The notes under the pieces were generated by a model. It had not been told where the DNA came from. It searched no databases and saw nothing but the letters and a program-made list of their open reading frames with translations. From DASQZT01 sp963728965 (lineage in GTDB: Bacteria; Acidobacteriota; Terriglobia; Bryobacterales; Bryobacteraceae), in assembly GCA_963728965.1 (NCBI GenBank), contig CAVSMH010000002.1, positions 1 to 64,000 on the forward strand: a stretch of DNA of 64,000 bases, in the 5' to 3' direction. Made by a program: the position numbers and the translations under genes. Positions 34,677 to 44,783 of this stretch are shown piece by piece (position 1 is the first letter of the stretch; every line of letters starts with the position of its first letter).

Positions 34677-35873
34677 GTGTGGTGTCCAACAAATAACTGG
34701 ACAGACGGTCCTGCTCAAGGTTATGCTGGGACATGGCGTTGTCTGGCGTTCTTTCCGCGTCCGAGCGGCAGCAGATTCAGCAATGGGTGGCAGCCCATGG
34801 CACCCCTCAGCAAGTCGCCTTGCGCTGCCGGATTGTACTGGCTGCCGCGGACGGACAATCCGACGTGGCCATTGCTCAGCAGCTGCTCATCAACCGAAAG
34901 ACCGTCATCTTGTGGCGCCAGCGTTTCTCCGAGCAGCGCTTGGATGGACTATGGGAGATTGCGCCAGGACGCGGACGCAAACCGAACTACGACACTGATA
35001 AGATCGCCGCCATCGTGGACGCAACCCTGCAGACCAAACCCGAAGGCATGACGCATTGGAGCTGCCGCTCCATGGCCCAAAGTCAGGGCGTGAGTAAGTC
35101 CACGATCAACAACATCTGGCAGGCCCACCAGCTGAAGCCCCACCGGGTGAAGACATTCAAGCTGTCGCGGGACCCGAAGTTCCTCGAGAAAATGACCGAC
35201 GTGATCGGGTTGTATTTGAACCCGCCCGAGCAGGCCATTGTGTTGTGTGTTGATGAGAAGAGTCAAATCCAGGCGCTGGATCGCACTCAGCCCGGGTTGC
35301 CGATTAAGAAGGGCCGCTGTGGGACCATGACCCACGACTACAAGCGCAACGGCACGACGACTCTATTCGCCGCCCTGGAGGTCTTGCAAGGGAAGGTGAT
35401 CGGCCAATGCCATCAGCGCCATCGCCATCAGGAGTTTCTCAAGTTCCTGCGCACCCTGGACCAGGAGTTCCCTGGTGAGACCCCGCTCCATCTCGTCATG
35501 GACAATTACGGAACTCACAAGCACGAGAAGGTGCGGAACTGGCTGAAGCGTCACCCACGCTTCGTACTCCACTTCGTTCCCACCAGTTCCAGTTGGCTGA
35601 ACCTGGTCGAGCGCTGGTTCGGGCACTTGGATCAGAAGGCGATCCGACGGGGCGTGTTTCGAAGCGTGGGGGATCTGAAAGCATCCATCGACGCATTCCT
35701 CACGGTGTGGAACAAAGATCCGAAGCCGTTCGTCTGGGCCGCGACGGTAGAATCCATCACCGAGAAACTCTCCCGTTGCCGACGGACGCTGGAGAAGATC
35801 CAACCCGGCTGCACCAGCCCCAGGAGCCGCAAACGGAAGAAATAGCTGTCCATCTATTTCGCGGACACTACAC
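34677..35873 (+). mobile_element. IS630-family insertion sequence (intact)
   Basis: The ends GTGTGGTGTCC and, inverted, GTGTAGTGTCC are each flanked by the TA target (34675-34676 and 35874-35875), as expected for IS630/Tc1-type elements. One full transposase lies inside. It is distinct from the broken IS630 at 1536-10590. Confidence 0.9.
34733..35845 (+). CDS. IS630-family transposase
   Basis: 370 aa. Two N-terminal HTH regions (GQSDVAIAQQLLINRKTVIL and SMAQSQGVSKSTINNIWQAH) lead to the DDE domain: AIVLCVDEKSQIQALDRTQP (first Asp), PLHLVMDNYGTHKHEKV (second Asp) and SSWLNLVERWFGHLDQKAIR (Glu). Length and motifs are normal, and no frameshift is seen, so it should be active. Confidence 0.95.
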   Translation: MALSGVLSASERQQIQQWVAAHGTPQQVALRCRIVLAAADGQSDVAIAQQLLINRKTVILWRQRFSEQRLDGLWEIAPGRGRKPNYDTDKIAAIVDATLQTKPEGMTHWSCRSMAQSQGVSKSTINNIWQAHQLKPHRVKTFKLSRDPKFLEKMTDVIGLYLNPPEQAIVLCVDEKSQIQALDRTQPGLPIKKGRCGTMTHDYKRNGTTTLFAALEVLQGKVIGQCHQRHRHQEFLKFLRTLDQEFPGETPLHLVMDNYGTHKHEKVRNWLKRHPRFVLHFVPTSSSWLNLVERWFGHLDQKAIRRGVFRSVGDLKASIDAFLTVWNKDPKPFVWAATVESITEKLSRCRRTLEKIQPGCTSPRSRKRKK

Positions 35874-35921
35874 TAGTGAAGGCCGGCACAGCCGGCTTGA
35901 ATCTCACTCAGAGAGGCAAAT

Positions 35922-36395
35922 ATGAACGTGAAAACCGCCGAAACAAAACCAACCTACGAGCAGGCTCAATTGCAGCTTCAACTCTACGAGCAGCGGCGTG
36001 AGACACGCCTCCGGACGGCGCGCGACTGGTTTTCTAACCACTATTTCGTCAACAGCATGGAGGACTCCATGCGGCTCGCCGCGCCGGGAACCGAGAACGG
36101 CACACTGGTGATGATGGTTTTCAGCTATTGGGAGCAGGCCTGCGCCCTGCTCAACTACGGACTTCTTCACGAGGACCTCTTCTTCGAAACCACCGGCGAG
36201 TTTTTCGGGGTGTGGGAGCGCGTCCGGCCGGTGATCCAGGAAGGGCGGAAAATGTTTTCGAACCCGGGCTTCCTGGCGAACCTGGAAAAAGCTGCCGAGC
36301 GCTTCGAAACGTGGTCCGAAGCCCGCACCCCGGGCCAGATCGCGGCAATGCGGAAGTTCATGCAGCAGATGAAGCCGAAAACGGCAACCCCGTAA
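35922..36395 (+). CDS. hypothetical protein (DUF4760-like)
   Basis: 157 aa. GAGAGG precedes ATG 35922. It reads TARDWFSNHYFVNSMEDSMR, MVFSYWEQACALLNYGLLHE, DLFFETTGEFFGVWERVRPV, then a coiled C-terminus. This helical pattern, with a central FSYWEQACALLNYG, recalls the DUF4760 family, whose function is unknown. No signal peptide or membrane helix. It begins 49 bases after the IS630 right end, so its promoter may have been altered by that insertion. Confidence 0.65.
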   Translation: MNVKTAETKPTYEQAQLQLQLYEQRRETRLRTARDWFSNHYFVNSMEDSMRLAAPGTENGTLVMMVFSYWEQACALLNYGLLHEDLFFETTGEFFGVWERVRPVIQEGRKMFSNPGFLANLEKAAERFETWSEARTPGQIAAMRKFMQQMKPKTATP

Positions 36396-36697
36396 TCAAG
36401 AAGACGGCGACGCCATAATCAGTAGGTTACGAGCGCGGCGGCTCACAGAGCCATCTCCACACCGGCTCAACGGTATGTCCTCGGGCGGATGTCCTCCCAC
36501 ACAAATTCCGATGATCGTGTCCCGCAGCCGCGCTCTTGCCGTGTTTCTCAACCGCGCTTGATTCGCTCCGCAACCTCGCCGCGCACACCATTCGGGCGTG
36601 CCCCCTTCATCCCCAGTTACTGCTCCGTAGTTACTTCCGTGCTGACCTATAACAATACGAGTTGTTATAGCTGTCATCCGCAGGGGCGGAATTAGCG
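36396..36697. other. intergenic stretch, nothing recognised
   Basis: About 300 bases with no convincing gene, repeat or RNA. It lies upstream of a collapsed outer-membrane gene and probably contains its old promoter. Confidence 0.5.
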
Positions 36698-37326
36698 ATG
36701 CGGATGCGGCGGGTGATCACATTGCTGACGCTGACGGCGGCGCTATGCCATGGGCAGGAAGCCGATCCGCCGACCTCGTTTGCGATCAGCTACGTAGCGG
36801 CGGACGCCGTGTACATCAAGGCCGGCCGGGACGCCGGCTTGGCCGAGGGATTCCGCCTGACGGTAAAGCGGGTAAAGCCGGATGAGCCGGTTCTGGACGC
36901 CCTTGTGGTGGGCGAGATCGTAGTGATCTCGGTGGCCGGCACTTCCGCGGCCAGCGAGATTGCATCGAAGCACAGTCGGACTTTCAAGTCGGCGATACTG
37001 CCTTCCGGCGCCCGGTGGAAGCGCAGATGGTGAAGATGGTGCAGTCTTCGCGCACGGCGCGCAAGTACGCGCAGGTAGTCTCGTTCACGCGGCGCGTACT
37101 ACGCCGCGACATTCAGCAAGGACCTGACGAATCGAGTACGGCTGGATGTCCAGGGCGGCAAACAAAACTTTCGGTCGGCGCTCACGGATGTACACCGGTC
37201 CCTGTTTCTTTCGACGGAAGCGGAGTGGTTTGTAGGCACCATTCGATCGGCAGCGGGTATGTAATCTACCGCGACGGGACCCAGAACTATGACCAGTGCT
37301 TTGCGAATGTCGGTTATCGTTCTTGA
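36698..37326 (+). pseudogene. outer-membrane beta-barrel protein, collapsed
   Basis: The N-terminus (RRVITLLTLTAALCHGQEAD) is a signal peptide followed by FAISYVAADAVYIKAGRDAG and LVVGEIVVISVAGTSAASEI. Around 36985 the frame shifts to QVGDTAFRRPVEAQMVKMVQ, then ARKYAQVVSFT, and near 37100 it jumps to SKDLTNRVRLDVQGGKQNFR, typical of a barrel tail. The last stretch is GYVIYRDGTQNYDQCFANVG in a further frame. The middle of the barrel has been deleted. It converges on the cytochrome gene below; barrel proteins of this sort often partner multihaem cytochromes. Confidence 0.6.
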
Positions 37327-37393
37327 GCTGGCGGTGGGCCAGGCTATGCCGGCGGCGCCGGTCGCCCTCGGTTTTGCAGGTTCACGGCCGGGA

Positions 37394-40183
37394 CTATCCG
37401 ATCGAGTGGAAGGGAAGGGCGTGGATTGATCCGGAATCGACAGCCGTCGCCACTGTCGGCATCCATACGCCAGCCGTTGTGCCCTTCATCGGCACCGGTG
37501 GTGCTCGTGGCAGCCAAGACAGTTGAACGGTGTAATTGGCCGGGTTCGCGTGGCAGGTGTTGCACGTCTGCCACTTACCTTTGTGCGCGCCGGTATAGAT
37601 CGGGAACTTGTGATTGAACGTAGCGGGCGTCCATCCCGTGGTCGTATGGCAGTCCTGGCACCTTTTTGGGAACCCGCTGCCAGGTGATTCAAATCGCTCA
37701 CCTGGTTGTACACCGTGGCGTGACACGAGTAGCAGTCCGTCGGCGTCCCCGCGTAGCGGTTGTTCACATGGCAGGATGCGCACTGAACCGTAGTGTGCTT
37801 GCATGTCAGTGCGAATCGTGTCTTGTTATGGTCGAACGATGCCGGCTGCCAAGCCGCCGTGGTGTGGCAGGTGTCGCACGTGGTCGGGAATCCCGCTGTC
37901 ACATGATTGGGATTCGTGGTCTGCTGATACTTGGTCAAATGACATCCGGAGCATACGGCCGGAGTGCCTGCGTAGACATTATTCACATGGCATTGCGAGC
38001 ATACGACCGTTGTGTGTTTGCCCGTCAGCGGAAACCGCGTGCGCGTGTTATGGTCGAAGCTCGCCGGCTGCCACCCGCCGGTCGTATGGCAGAGGCTGCA
38101 GTCCTGCGGGAACCCCGCCGCCACGTGATTCGGATTGGTGGTCTGCTGGAATTTTCGTCAAATGGCAGCCCGAGCACTGCGTGGATGTCCCCGCGAATTT
38201 TCCGCCTATGTGGCACGAAGCGCACGGCACTGAAATGTGCTTGCCGGTCAGCGGAAAGCGCGTGCGCGTATTGTGGTCGAAGCTGGCCGGGCTCCATCCG
38301 CTGGTGGTGTGGCACGTCTCGCACGTGGTCGGGAACGCGGAGGCGGTGTGGTTCGGGTTCGTCGTCTTCTGGAAATCGGTCAGGTGACACCCGGAGCATA
38401 CCGCGACCGTTCCCGTATACTTACCGCCGATGTGGCACGAGGCGCAGACCGCCGTTGTATGTTTCCCCGTCAGCGGGAACTTAGTCCGGCTGTGGTCGAA
38501 GTTAGCCGGGCTCCATCCGTCGGTTGTGGCACGTATCGCACGTGGTCAGGAATCCGGCCGTGGTATGGTTCGGGTTCGTCGTCTTCTGGAAGTCGGTCAG
38601 GTGACACCCGGAGCATACCGCGACCGTTCCCGTATACTTACCTCCGATATGGCACGACGCGCACTCCGTGCTCGCATTCTTCCCGGTCAACGGGAACTTA
38701 GTCAGGTTGTGATCGAAATCAGCCGGGCTCCATCCGTTGGGGGTATGGCACATCTCGCAGTTTTTCGGAAAACCGGCGTTGGCGTGGTTCGGGTTGGTGG
38801 CCTTCAGATGGTCCGCCGAGTGGCACGAATCGCAGGTCGACGGAAGACCGGCATAGCGGTCGTTCACGTGGCACTGCGCGCAGGCCGTCTTGGCGTGAAT
38901 GCCGGTAAGGCTGAAACCCGTGGTCGAGTGGTCGAACTGGACGCCTGTCCATGCCGCCGTCGTATGGCAGATAGCGCAGTCGGTCGAGAACTTGGCCGCC
39001 GGGTGATTCGGGTTCTTCGTGGCCTGATACAACGCCATGTGGCATGCGCCGCATTCCACCGGCGTCCCCGTGTACTTCCCGCCCACGTGACAAGAGACGC
39101 AATCCACCGATACGTGCGCCCCGGTGAGCCTGAACCGGCTCAGGTCGTGATCGAACCGCGCGCCGCTCCACGCCGAGACGGAGTGGCACGTCTCGCAGCT
39201 CATGGAAAAATGGCTCGCGACGTAATTGGGGTTGGCGGTCTTCTCGAAATCTGCCAGATGACAGCCCGCTCAGTTCGTGGCGGTGCCGAAAAACTGCCCG
39301 CTCAGGTGACAGGACGTGCATGCCAGGTTCACGTGCGCTCCCACCAGCGGGAACCGCGTCGCCGCGTTGTGGTCGAACCGCGCGCCCTGCCGGGAGAGGT
39401 CGGTGTGGAACGACTGGCACTCTTTGGGAAAGCCGGCCTGCACGTGGTCCGGTGATTTCGCCGCCGCGAAATCCTTCGCGTGGCAGTCGAAACACGTGGA
39501 GGCGGTTCCGGTGAACCTCCCCCCCACATGACACGTGGTACAGGCGATCTGCGCGTGCGCGCCCCCCAGCGGGAATCCGGTGAACTGGCCATGGTCGAAT
39601 CGCGCGCCGCGCCAGCCGTCCATCGTGTGACAGCTCGTGCAGTCCGTCGGCAGCCTGGCGGCCCGGTGATCCAGCACCCTGGTCCCCTCGTAATCAACCC
39701 GATGGCACGTGACCCACTCCGTACTCAATCCCGTGAACACCGCCGACGCCCCCCGCGATGGCACGACTCGCACGCCGCCATCGCGTGAGCGCCCAGCAGC
39801 GGAAACCGGTTCTGATGCCGTTGAATCGTCTGCACCCCCGCTCTCCATCCCTGCGGGCTGTGGCAGCTCTGGCAATCGGCACCGAACTGGCGCCGGTGAA
39901 GGTCGGCGTGGCAGTCCTGGCACTGCTTGCCCACATCCGTGAATACCGGCTGAAGGTGGCAGGACCCGCAAGCCACGGACTGGTGCATGCCGCGCAGCGG
40001 GTACCGCGTGTCCTTGTCGTGCTGGAACTCGGGAGCCGCGCGGATAGGCCGCCAACTCGTATTCGTGTGGCAGTTCTGGCAGAGGATCTGAAGCTTGCCG
40101 TGGGGACTTCGGGTCTGAGCAGTCTGCGCGTTCAACCAACTACCGCTGAGGAATAACCCGGAAATCACCAACCACCGTGTCAA
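37394..40183 (-). pseudogene. giant multihaem c-type cytochrome, decayed
   Basis: ATG 40183 opens a signal peptide (RWLVISGLFLSGSWLNAQ) and a long series of CxxCH haem sites. By my count 33 remain intact across all frames and three are damaged: EWVTCH (first Cys to Trp, near 39715), CQSFH (near 39405) and stop-AGCH (TGA at 39270-39272). Much of the protein consists of repeats of about 78 residues with three haems each (CDTCHTTAAWQPASFDHN, CASCHVNNRYAGTP, CSGCHLTKYQQTTNPNH). Frameshifts lie near 39752 (a C/G-run), 38522, 38155, 37660 and 37510. It was a periplasmic or outer-membrane electron carrier and is now non-functional. Confidence 0.88.
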
Positions 40184-40418
40184 AATCTGGCCCCTTAGTT
40201 GTACACTCCGGCACTTGGCGGCTATTTACTTTGACCTGCGTCAATCAGGTTTTGTACGGCGCCTCACATTCGCAACCGGAAGAAACGGGCTCGGGCTCCC
40301 ACTTCCAATCGCTTCTGCGCATTACGGACCGAGGCCAATCGCCTTCGTCGAGCGCCGACTGTTCCATTTGGTACGGTCCCTTAGTTCGCATCCCGCCGGT
40401 TTATAATCGACACCATCT

Positions 40419-41333
40419 ATGAAAGTCACCTGGGAGGGCGTGTTCCCCGCCATCACCACGCAGTTTCGCGCCGACCAGTCGCTGGACCTGCCGGCCACCT
40501 CGAAACACCTGGAGCTGCTGATTCAGGCCGGCATCCACGGCGTGGTTCTGCTGGGCACCGTCGGCGAAAACACCGCCCTGGAATATTCCGAAAAACTGGA
40601 AGTCCTGCGCGAAATGAAGCTGTCGGTACGCGGCCGTATTCCGGTGCTCAGCGGGGTTGCCGAGTACACCACCGCGCTCGCCTGCCGTTTTGCCCGCGAC
40701 GTCGAAAAGATCGGCATCGATGGTCTGATGGTGCTCCCCGCCATGGTCTACAAGTCGGACGCGCGCGAAACCCTCACCCACTTCCGCAGCGTGGCCCGCG
40801 CCGGCGGCCTGCCGGTGATGATCTATAACAACCCCGTCGCGTACCACGTCGACGTGACGCCCGCGATGTTCGCCCAACTGGCGGATGAGCCCTCCATCGT
40901 CGCCATCAAGGAATCCTCGGAGAACGTCCGCCGCATTACCGACCTTGTGAATACGGTCGGCAGCCGCTTCGTCCTGTTCGGCGGCGTGGACGACCTGGTG
41001 CTGGAAAGCGTCCTGCTCGGCGCCCAGGGCTGGATTTCCGGGCTCGTCAACGCCTTCCCCGAAGAGAACCGCGCGCTGTGGGACCTGGCCGCCGCCGGCC
41101 AGTGGGATCGCGCCCGCGAGTTGTACCGGTGGTACACGCCCCTGCTGCACCTCGATACTGAAATCAAGCTGGTGCAGTACATCAAGCTGGCGATGAGCGA
41201 AGTGGGGCTGGGCGCCGAGTGGGTGCGGGCGCCGCGGCTGCCGCTCGAAGGCGAAGAGCGCGAACGCATCCTGAACATCGTCCGCCATGCGATTCGGACG
41301 CGGCCCGCCTTGCCGCTGGCGGCCGCCAGATGA
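40419..41333 (+). CDS. DHDPS-family deaminase of hydroxyproline catabolism
   Basis: 304 aa, an (alpha/beta)8 barrel. It has VFPAITTQFRADQSLDLPAT, GVVLLGTVGENTALEYSEKL, LPVMIYNNPVAYHVDVTP (Tyr) and PSIVAIKESSENVRRITDLV with the Schiff-base Lys. Position in this operon identifies it as the 1-pyrroline-4-hydroxy-2-carboxylate deaminase, which forms alpha-ketoglutarate semialdehyde, rather than lysine synthesis. A TATAAT at 40402-40407 may be the -10 box. The stop overlaps the next start as ATGA. Confidence 0.87.
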   Translation: MKVTWEGVFPAITTQFRADQSLDLPATSKHLELLIQAGIHGVVLLGTVGENTALEYSEKLEVLREMKLSVRGRIPVLSGVAEYTTALACRFARDVEKIGIDGLMVLPAMVYKSDARETLTHFRSVARAGGLPVMIYNNPVAYHVDVTPAMFAQLADEPSIVAIKESSENVRRITDLVNTVGSRFVLFGGVDDLVLESVLLGAQGWISGLVNAFPEENRALWDLAAAGQWDRARELYRWYTPLLHLDTEIKLVQYIKLAMSEVGLGAEWVRAPRLPLEGEERERILNIVRHAIRTRPALPLAAAR

Positions 41334-42295
41334 GCGCGCCGCGAATCCACGTCATCGATTCGCATACCGGCGGCGAGCCCACCCGGGTGGTGGTGGAGGG
41401 CGCGCCCGACCTGGGCTCGGGCGCCATCGCCGAACGGCTGGAAAGGTTCCGCGCCCGCTTCGACGGCTTTCGCTCCGCGGTCGTGAACGAACCGCGCGGC
41501 AACGACGCCATGGTGGGAGCGATGCTCCTGGAGCCTTCCGACCCTTCCTGCGATGCCGGCGTTATCTTCTTCAACAACGTCGGCTACCTGGGCATGTGCG
41601 GCCACGGCACCATCGGCCTGGTCGCCACCCTGGCCCACCTGGGCCGCCTGCCCAACGGCGTTTGCCGCATCGAAACGCCGCCCGGTATCGTGGAGGCGCG
41701 CCTCGGCAATGACGGACGCGTGACGATTCGCAATGTCGCCAGCTACCGCAGCGCCGTGCACGTGCCGGTCGAAGCGCCGGGAATCGGCCGCGTCTACGGC
41801 GATATCGCCTGGGGCGGCAACTGGTTTTTCCTGGTCAGCGGCCACGGCCAGGAAATTGCGCTCGACCGGCTCGAAGAACTCACCGATTTTGCGTGGCGCC
41901 TCCGCCGCAGCCTGGCCGCTCATGGGTACACCGGCGCCGAAGGCCGCGAAATCGACCACATCGAATTGTTCGGCCGGCCCACCGTGGAAGGCGCCGACAG
42001 CAAGAACTTCGTGCTCTGCCCCGGGAAGGCGTACGACCGCTCGCCGTGCGGCACCGGGACCAGCGCCAAACTGGCCTGCCTCTACGCCGACGGGCGCCTC
42101 GATCCGGGACAGGTGTGGCGGCAGGAGAGCATTGTGGGCAGCGTCTTCGAAGGCACCGTGCAAGTGGTGGACGGGAAGATCTACCCCGAGATCACCGGCG
42201 CCGCGTTCGTGAACGCGGAAGCCGATTTGATCCTCGACGAACGCGACCCGTTCTGTTACGGAATCCGCGGAGCATGGGCGCAAGCTACGATGTAG
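41330..42295 (+). CDS. 4-hydroxyproline 2-epimerase (proline racemase family)
   Basis: 321 aa. The start RIHVIDSHTGGEPTRVV is diagnostic. The two catalytic cysteines are in NVGYLGMCGHGTIGLVATL and DRSPCGTGTSAKLACLYADG, the Cys/Cys pair of epimerases. In the superfamily, a Thr in the second site marks trans-3-hydroxyproline dehydratases, so this is an epimerase. It converts trans-4-hydroxy-L-proline to cis-4-hydroxy-D-proline. ATG 41330 is in an ATGA overlap with the gene before; it overlaps the next by 22 bases. Confidence 0.92.
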   Translation: MSAPRIHVIDSHTGGEPTRVVVEGAPDLGSGAIAERLERFRARFDGFRSAVVNEPRGNDAMVGAMLLEPSDPSCDAGVIFFNNVGYLGMCGHGTIGLVATLAHLGRLPNGVCRIETPPGIVEARLGNDGRVTIRNVASYRSAVHVPVEAPGIGRVYGDIAWGGNWFFLVSGHGQEIALDRLEELTDFAWRLRRSLAAHGYTGAEGREIDHIELFGRPTVEGADSKNFVLCPGKAYDRSPCGTGTSAKLACLYADGRLDPGQVWRQESIVGSVFEGTVQVVDGKIYPEITGAAFVNAEADLILDERDPFCYGIRGAWAQATM

Positions 42296-43386
42296 CCATC
42301 GTCGGCGGCGGCATCGTGGGCGCGGCCTGCGCGGCGGCGTGCGCCCAGGCCGGGCTCCGTGTGGTGGTGGTGGAACCGGGACCCGTCGGCGGCGGCGCCA
42401 CCGCCGCTGGTATGGGCCACATCGTCGTCATGGACGATTCTCCCGCCCAGTTGGCGCTCACCCGCTGCTCCCGGCAGCTTTGGATGGAATTCGCCCCCGA
42501 GCTTCACGCCGATATTGAATATTTTCCCTGCGGCTCCCTGTGGGTGGCGGCGGATGAAGAAGAAATGGCTGAGGTCCGCCGCAAAAAATGCCTCTACGAC
42601 CTGGTCGGCGTGCGCGCCGAGGTGCTGGACGGCGAAGATCTTGCCCGCGCCGAACCCAATCTTCGCCCGGGACTCGCCGGCGCCCTGTTCGTCGCCGACG
42701 ATGCCGTGCTGTATCCGCCCTGCGCGGCGCGATTGCTGCTGGAGCGATCGCGCGCGGCGCGCGTCGCCCAACCCGCCGTGGAGCTGCGCGGCGGCGCGAT
42801 TGCGCTGCGCGACGGCTCCCGCATTAGCGCCGGCATCACCGTGAACGCCCTCGGCGCGTGGGCGCCCGCGCTCACGCCGGGAATTCCCGTCCAACCGCGC
42901 AAAGGTCACCTCCTCATCACCGACCGCTACCCGGGTTATGTGCGCGCCGTGCTGATCGAGCTGGGCTATTTGAAGAGCGCGCATTCGACCACCGCGGATT
43001 CGGTGGCCTTCAATGCGCAGCCGCGCAAGACCGGGCAGATCCTGATCGGCTCCTCGCGCCAGTTCGGCTCTGAAACCACCGCCATCGAGTTCCCCATGCT
43101 GAGCCGGATGCTGCGCCGCGCGGGGGAGTACATGCCCGGCCTGAAAGATCTCTGCGCCGTGCGCACCTGGACCGGATTCCGCGCCGCCACGCCGGACAAA
43201 CTGCCGCTGATCGGCCCTTCGGCCGGCGACCCGCGCCTGTGGCTGGCAACCGGCCACGAAGGCTTGGGCATCACAACTTCGCTCGCCACCGGAAAGTTGG
43301 TAGCGGCCTGCCTCACGGGAAGCCCGCCGCCGATCCCGCCCGAGCCCTATCTCCCGGAGCGCTTCCGCCTCCCATCGCATGGCTGA
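42274..43386 (+). CDS. D-hydroxyproline dehydrogenase, FAD subunit (beta)
   Basis: 370 aa. The Rossmann fold starts YDVAIVGGGIVGAACAAACA, with the acidic end VVVVEPG and GATAAGMGHIVVMDDSP. The C-terminus has the DAO-type TWTGFRAATPDKLPLIGP and GLGITTSLATGKLVAACLTG, the FAD-binding close. ATG 42274 lies 22 bases before the epimerase stop. With the two following genes it makes the heterotrimeric D-hydroxyproline dehydrogenase known from Pseudomonas, oxidising cis-4-hydroxy-D-proline to the pyrroline. Confidence 0.88.
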   Translation: MGASYDVAIVGGGIVGAACAAACAQAGLRVVVVEPGPVGGGATAAGMGHIVVMDDSPAQLALTRCSRQLWMEFAPELHADIEYFPCGSLWVAADEEEMAEVRRKKCLYDLVGVRAEVLDGEDLARAEPNLRPGLAGALFVADDAVLYPPCAARLLLERSRAARVAQPAVELRGGAIALRDGSRISAGITVNALGAWAPALTPGIPVQPRKGHLLITDRYPGYVRAVLIELGYLKSAHSTTADSVAFNAQPRKTGQILIGSSRQFGSETTAIEFPMLSRMLRRAGEYMPGLKDLCAVRTWTGFRAATPDKLPLIGPSAGDPRLWLATGHEGLGITTSLATGKLVAACLTGSPPPIPPEPYLPERFRLPSHG

Positions 43387-43627
43387 CACGATCACCCTCT
43401 CCGTGAACGGTTCCCCGGTAACGGTCCCGGCGGGCGCCATGGTCTCCGCCGCGGTCGCCATCGCGGGCGTGGCGGCGTTCCGCCGCTCGGTCACGGGCGA
43501 ACCCCGCGGGCCGCTCTGCGGCATGGGGATCTGTTTCGAATGCCGCGTCACGGTGAACGGCCGCGCGCACGTCCGCAGTTGCCAGTTGCCGTGCGCACCG
43601 GGTATGGAGGTGCGGACGGATGGCTGA
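43379..43627 (+). CDS. D-hydroxyproline dehydrogenase, small [2Fe-2S] subunit (gamma)
   Basis: 82 aa. A plant-type ferredoxin fold is truncated to the SVNGSPVTVPAGAMVSAAVA and GEPRGPLCGMGICFECRVTV parts, with Cys residues in LCGMGICFEC and a later SCQLPC. Small subunits of this kind carry the [2Fe-2S] cluster between the FAD and NAD(P)-disulfide type subunits. It overlaps both neighbours by 8 bases, so all three subunits are made in step. Confidence 0.9.
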   Translation: MADTITLSVNGSPVTVPAGAMVSAAVAIAGVAAFRRSVTGEPRGPLCGMGICFECRVTVNGRAHVRSCQLPCAPGMEVRTDG

Positions 43628-44783
43628 CGTTGCGGTCGTCGGCGCGGGTCCGGCGGGCCTCCGCGCGGCGCAGCGGGCGGCGGAATCGGGCGCCACCGTC
43701 GTGCTCATCGACGACAACTCGATGCCCGGCGGCCAGATCTGGCGGGGACGGTCGCTCCCGGACCTGCCGTCGGCAGTACGCCTGATCTCGGGCGCCGCCG
43801 TGATCGCAGCGCCGCAGCCCGGGATCCTCACGCTCGAGGATCGCAATGTCTCTTACCGAAGCCTCATCCTGGCGACGGGCGCGCGCGAGCGTTTCCTTCC
43901 CTTCCCCGGGTGGACGCTGCCGCACGTGGTGGGCGCTGGCGGTTTGCAGGCCCTAGTGAAATCGGGCATGCCCATCGCCGGAAAAAAGGTCGTGGTGGCC
44001 GGAAGCGGTCCGCTGCTCCTGGCCGTGGCCGGATACCTGCGCCGGCAGGGCGCGCACATCGCGCTGGTGGCGGAACAGGCCGGCATGCGCGCGCTCGTCC
44101 GCTTCGGCGCCGCCTTGATCGGGCATCCCGCCAAGCTGGCGCAGGCCCTGGCTCTGCGATGGGGCATCCGATACCTCACTTCGACCTGGCCCGTAGCCGC
44201 AACGCCCGGCAGCGTGGCGCTGCATCGGAACGGCCGGAGCTGGAACGAGGCTTGCGACTACCTGGCGTGCGGCTTCGGACTGGTACCCAACACCGAGTTG
44301 CCCGCGCTCCTGGGATGCGGCCCGCCGGATGAATACCAGCAGGTGGCGCCGGATATCTATGCCGCCGGCGAAGTGACCGGAATCGGCGGGCTGGACCTCT
44401 CGCTGGTGGAAGGCGAAATTGCCGGATTCGCCGCCGCCGGCCAATTCCCAAAAGCCCGGTCGCTGTTTCCCCGGCGGCAGCGCCACCGGCGGTTTCGGAA
44501 AGCGCTCGAGCGGGCCTTCGCCTTGCGCGAAGAGCTCAAAAACCTGCCCGAGGACGATACCCTGGTGTGCCGCTGCGAAGACGTAACCTACGAACGTATC
44601 CGACGCTGCTCGGGCTGGCGCGAAGCCAAACTGCACACGCGCTGTGGAATGGGGCCGTGCCAGGGGCGCGTGTGCGGCGCGGCGCTGGAGTTCCTGCTGG
44701 CCTGGAAGGCGGAATCGGTGCGGCCGCCGGTCTTCCCGGCGCGCATCGAAAGCCTCATCGGCCCCACAGATCCCCTACCGTGA
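43620..44783 (+). CDS. D-hydroxyproline dehydrogenase, NAD/FAD oxidoreductase subunit (alpha)
   Basis: 387 aa. An N-terminal dinucleotide fold (VAVVGAGPAGLRAAQRAAES) and MPGGQIWRG lead to a second fold (KKVVVAGSGPLLLAVAGYLR). The C-terminus has the BFD-like cluster domain DDTLVCRCEDVTYERIRRC followed by TRCGMGPCQGRVCGAALEF, four cysteines for [2Fe-2S]. This is the alpha subunit that accepts electrons from the FAD subunit. It ends the operon, and its 3' end overlaps tail-to-tail with the racemase homologue by 29 bases. Confidence 0.88.
   Translation: MADVAVVGAGPAGLRAAQRAAESGATVVLIDDNSMPGGQIWRGRSLPDLPSAVRLISGAAVIAAPQPGILTLEDRNVSYRSLILATGARERFLPFPGWTLPHVVGAGGLQALVKSGMPIAGKKVVVAGSGPLLLAVAGYLRRQGAHIALVAEQAGMRALVRFGAALIGHPAKLAQALALRWGIRYLTSTWPVAATPGSVALHRNGRSWNEACDYLACGFGLVPNTELPALLGCGPPDEYQQVAPDIYAAGEVTGIGGLDLSLVEGEIAGFAAAGQFPKARSLFPRRQRHRRFRKALERAFALREELKNLPEDDTLVCRCEDVTYERIRRCSGWREAKLHTRCGMGPCQGRVCGAALEFLLAWKAESVRPPVFPARIESLIGPTDPLP

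Noticed and set aside
39270..39272. TGA as a possible selenocysteine codon in a haem motif
   Set aside because: The gene has several frameshifts and two other damaged haem sites; no SECIS-like structure is evident. A nonsense mutation is simpler.
36698..40183. Intact porin-cytochrome conduit
   Set aside because: Both genes carry frameshifts or deletions, and they are convergent, not in one operon.
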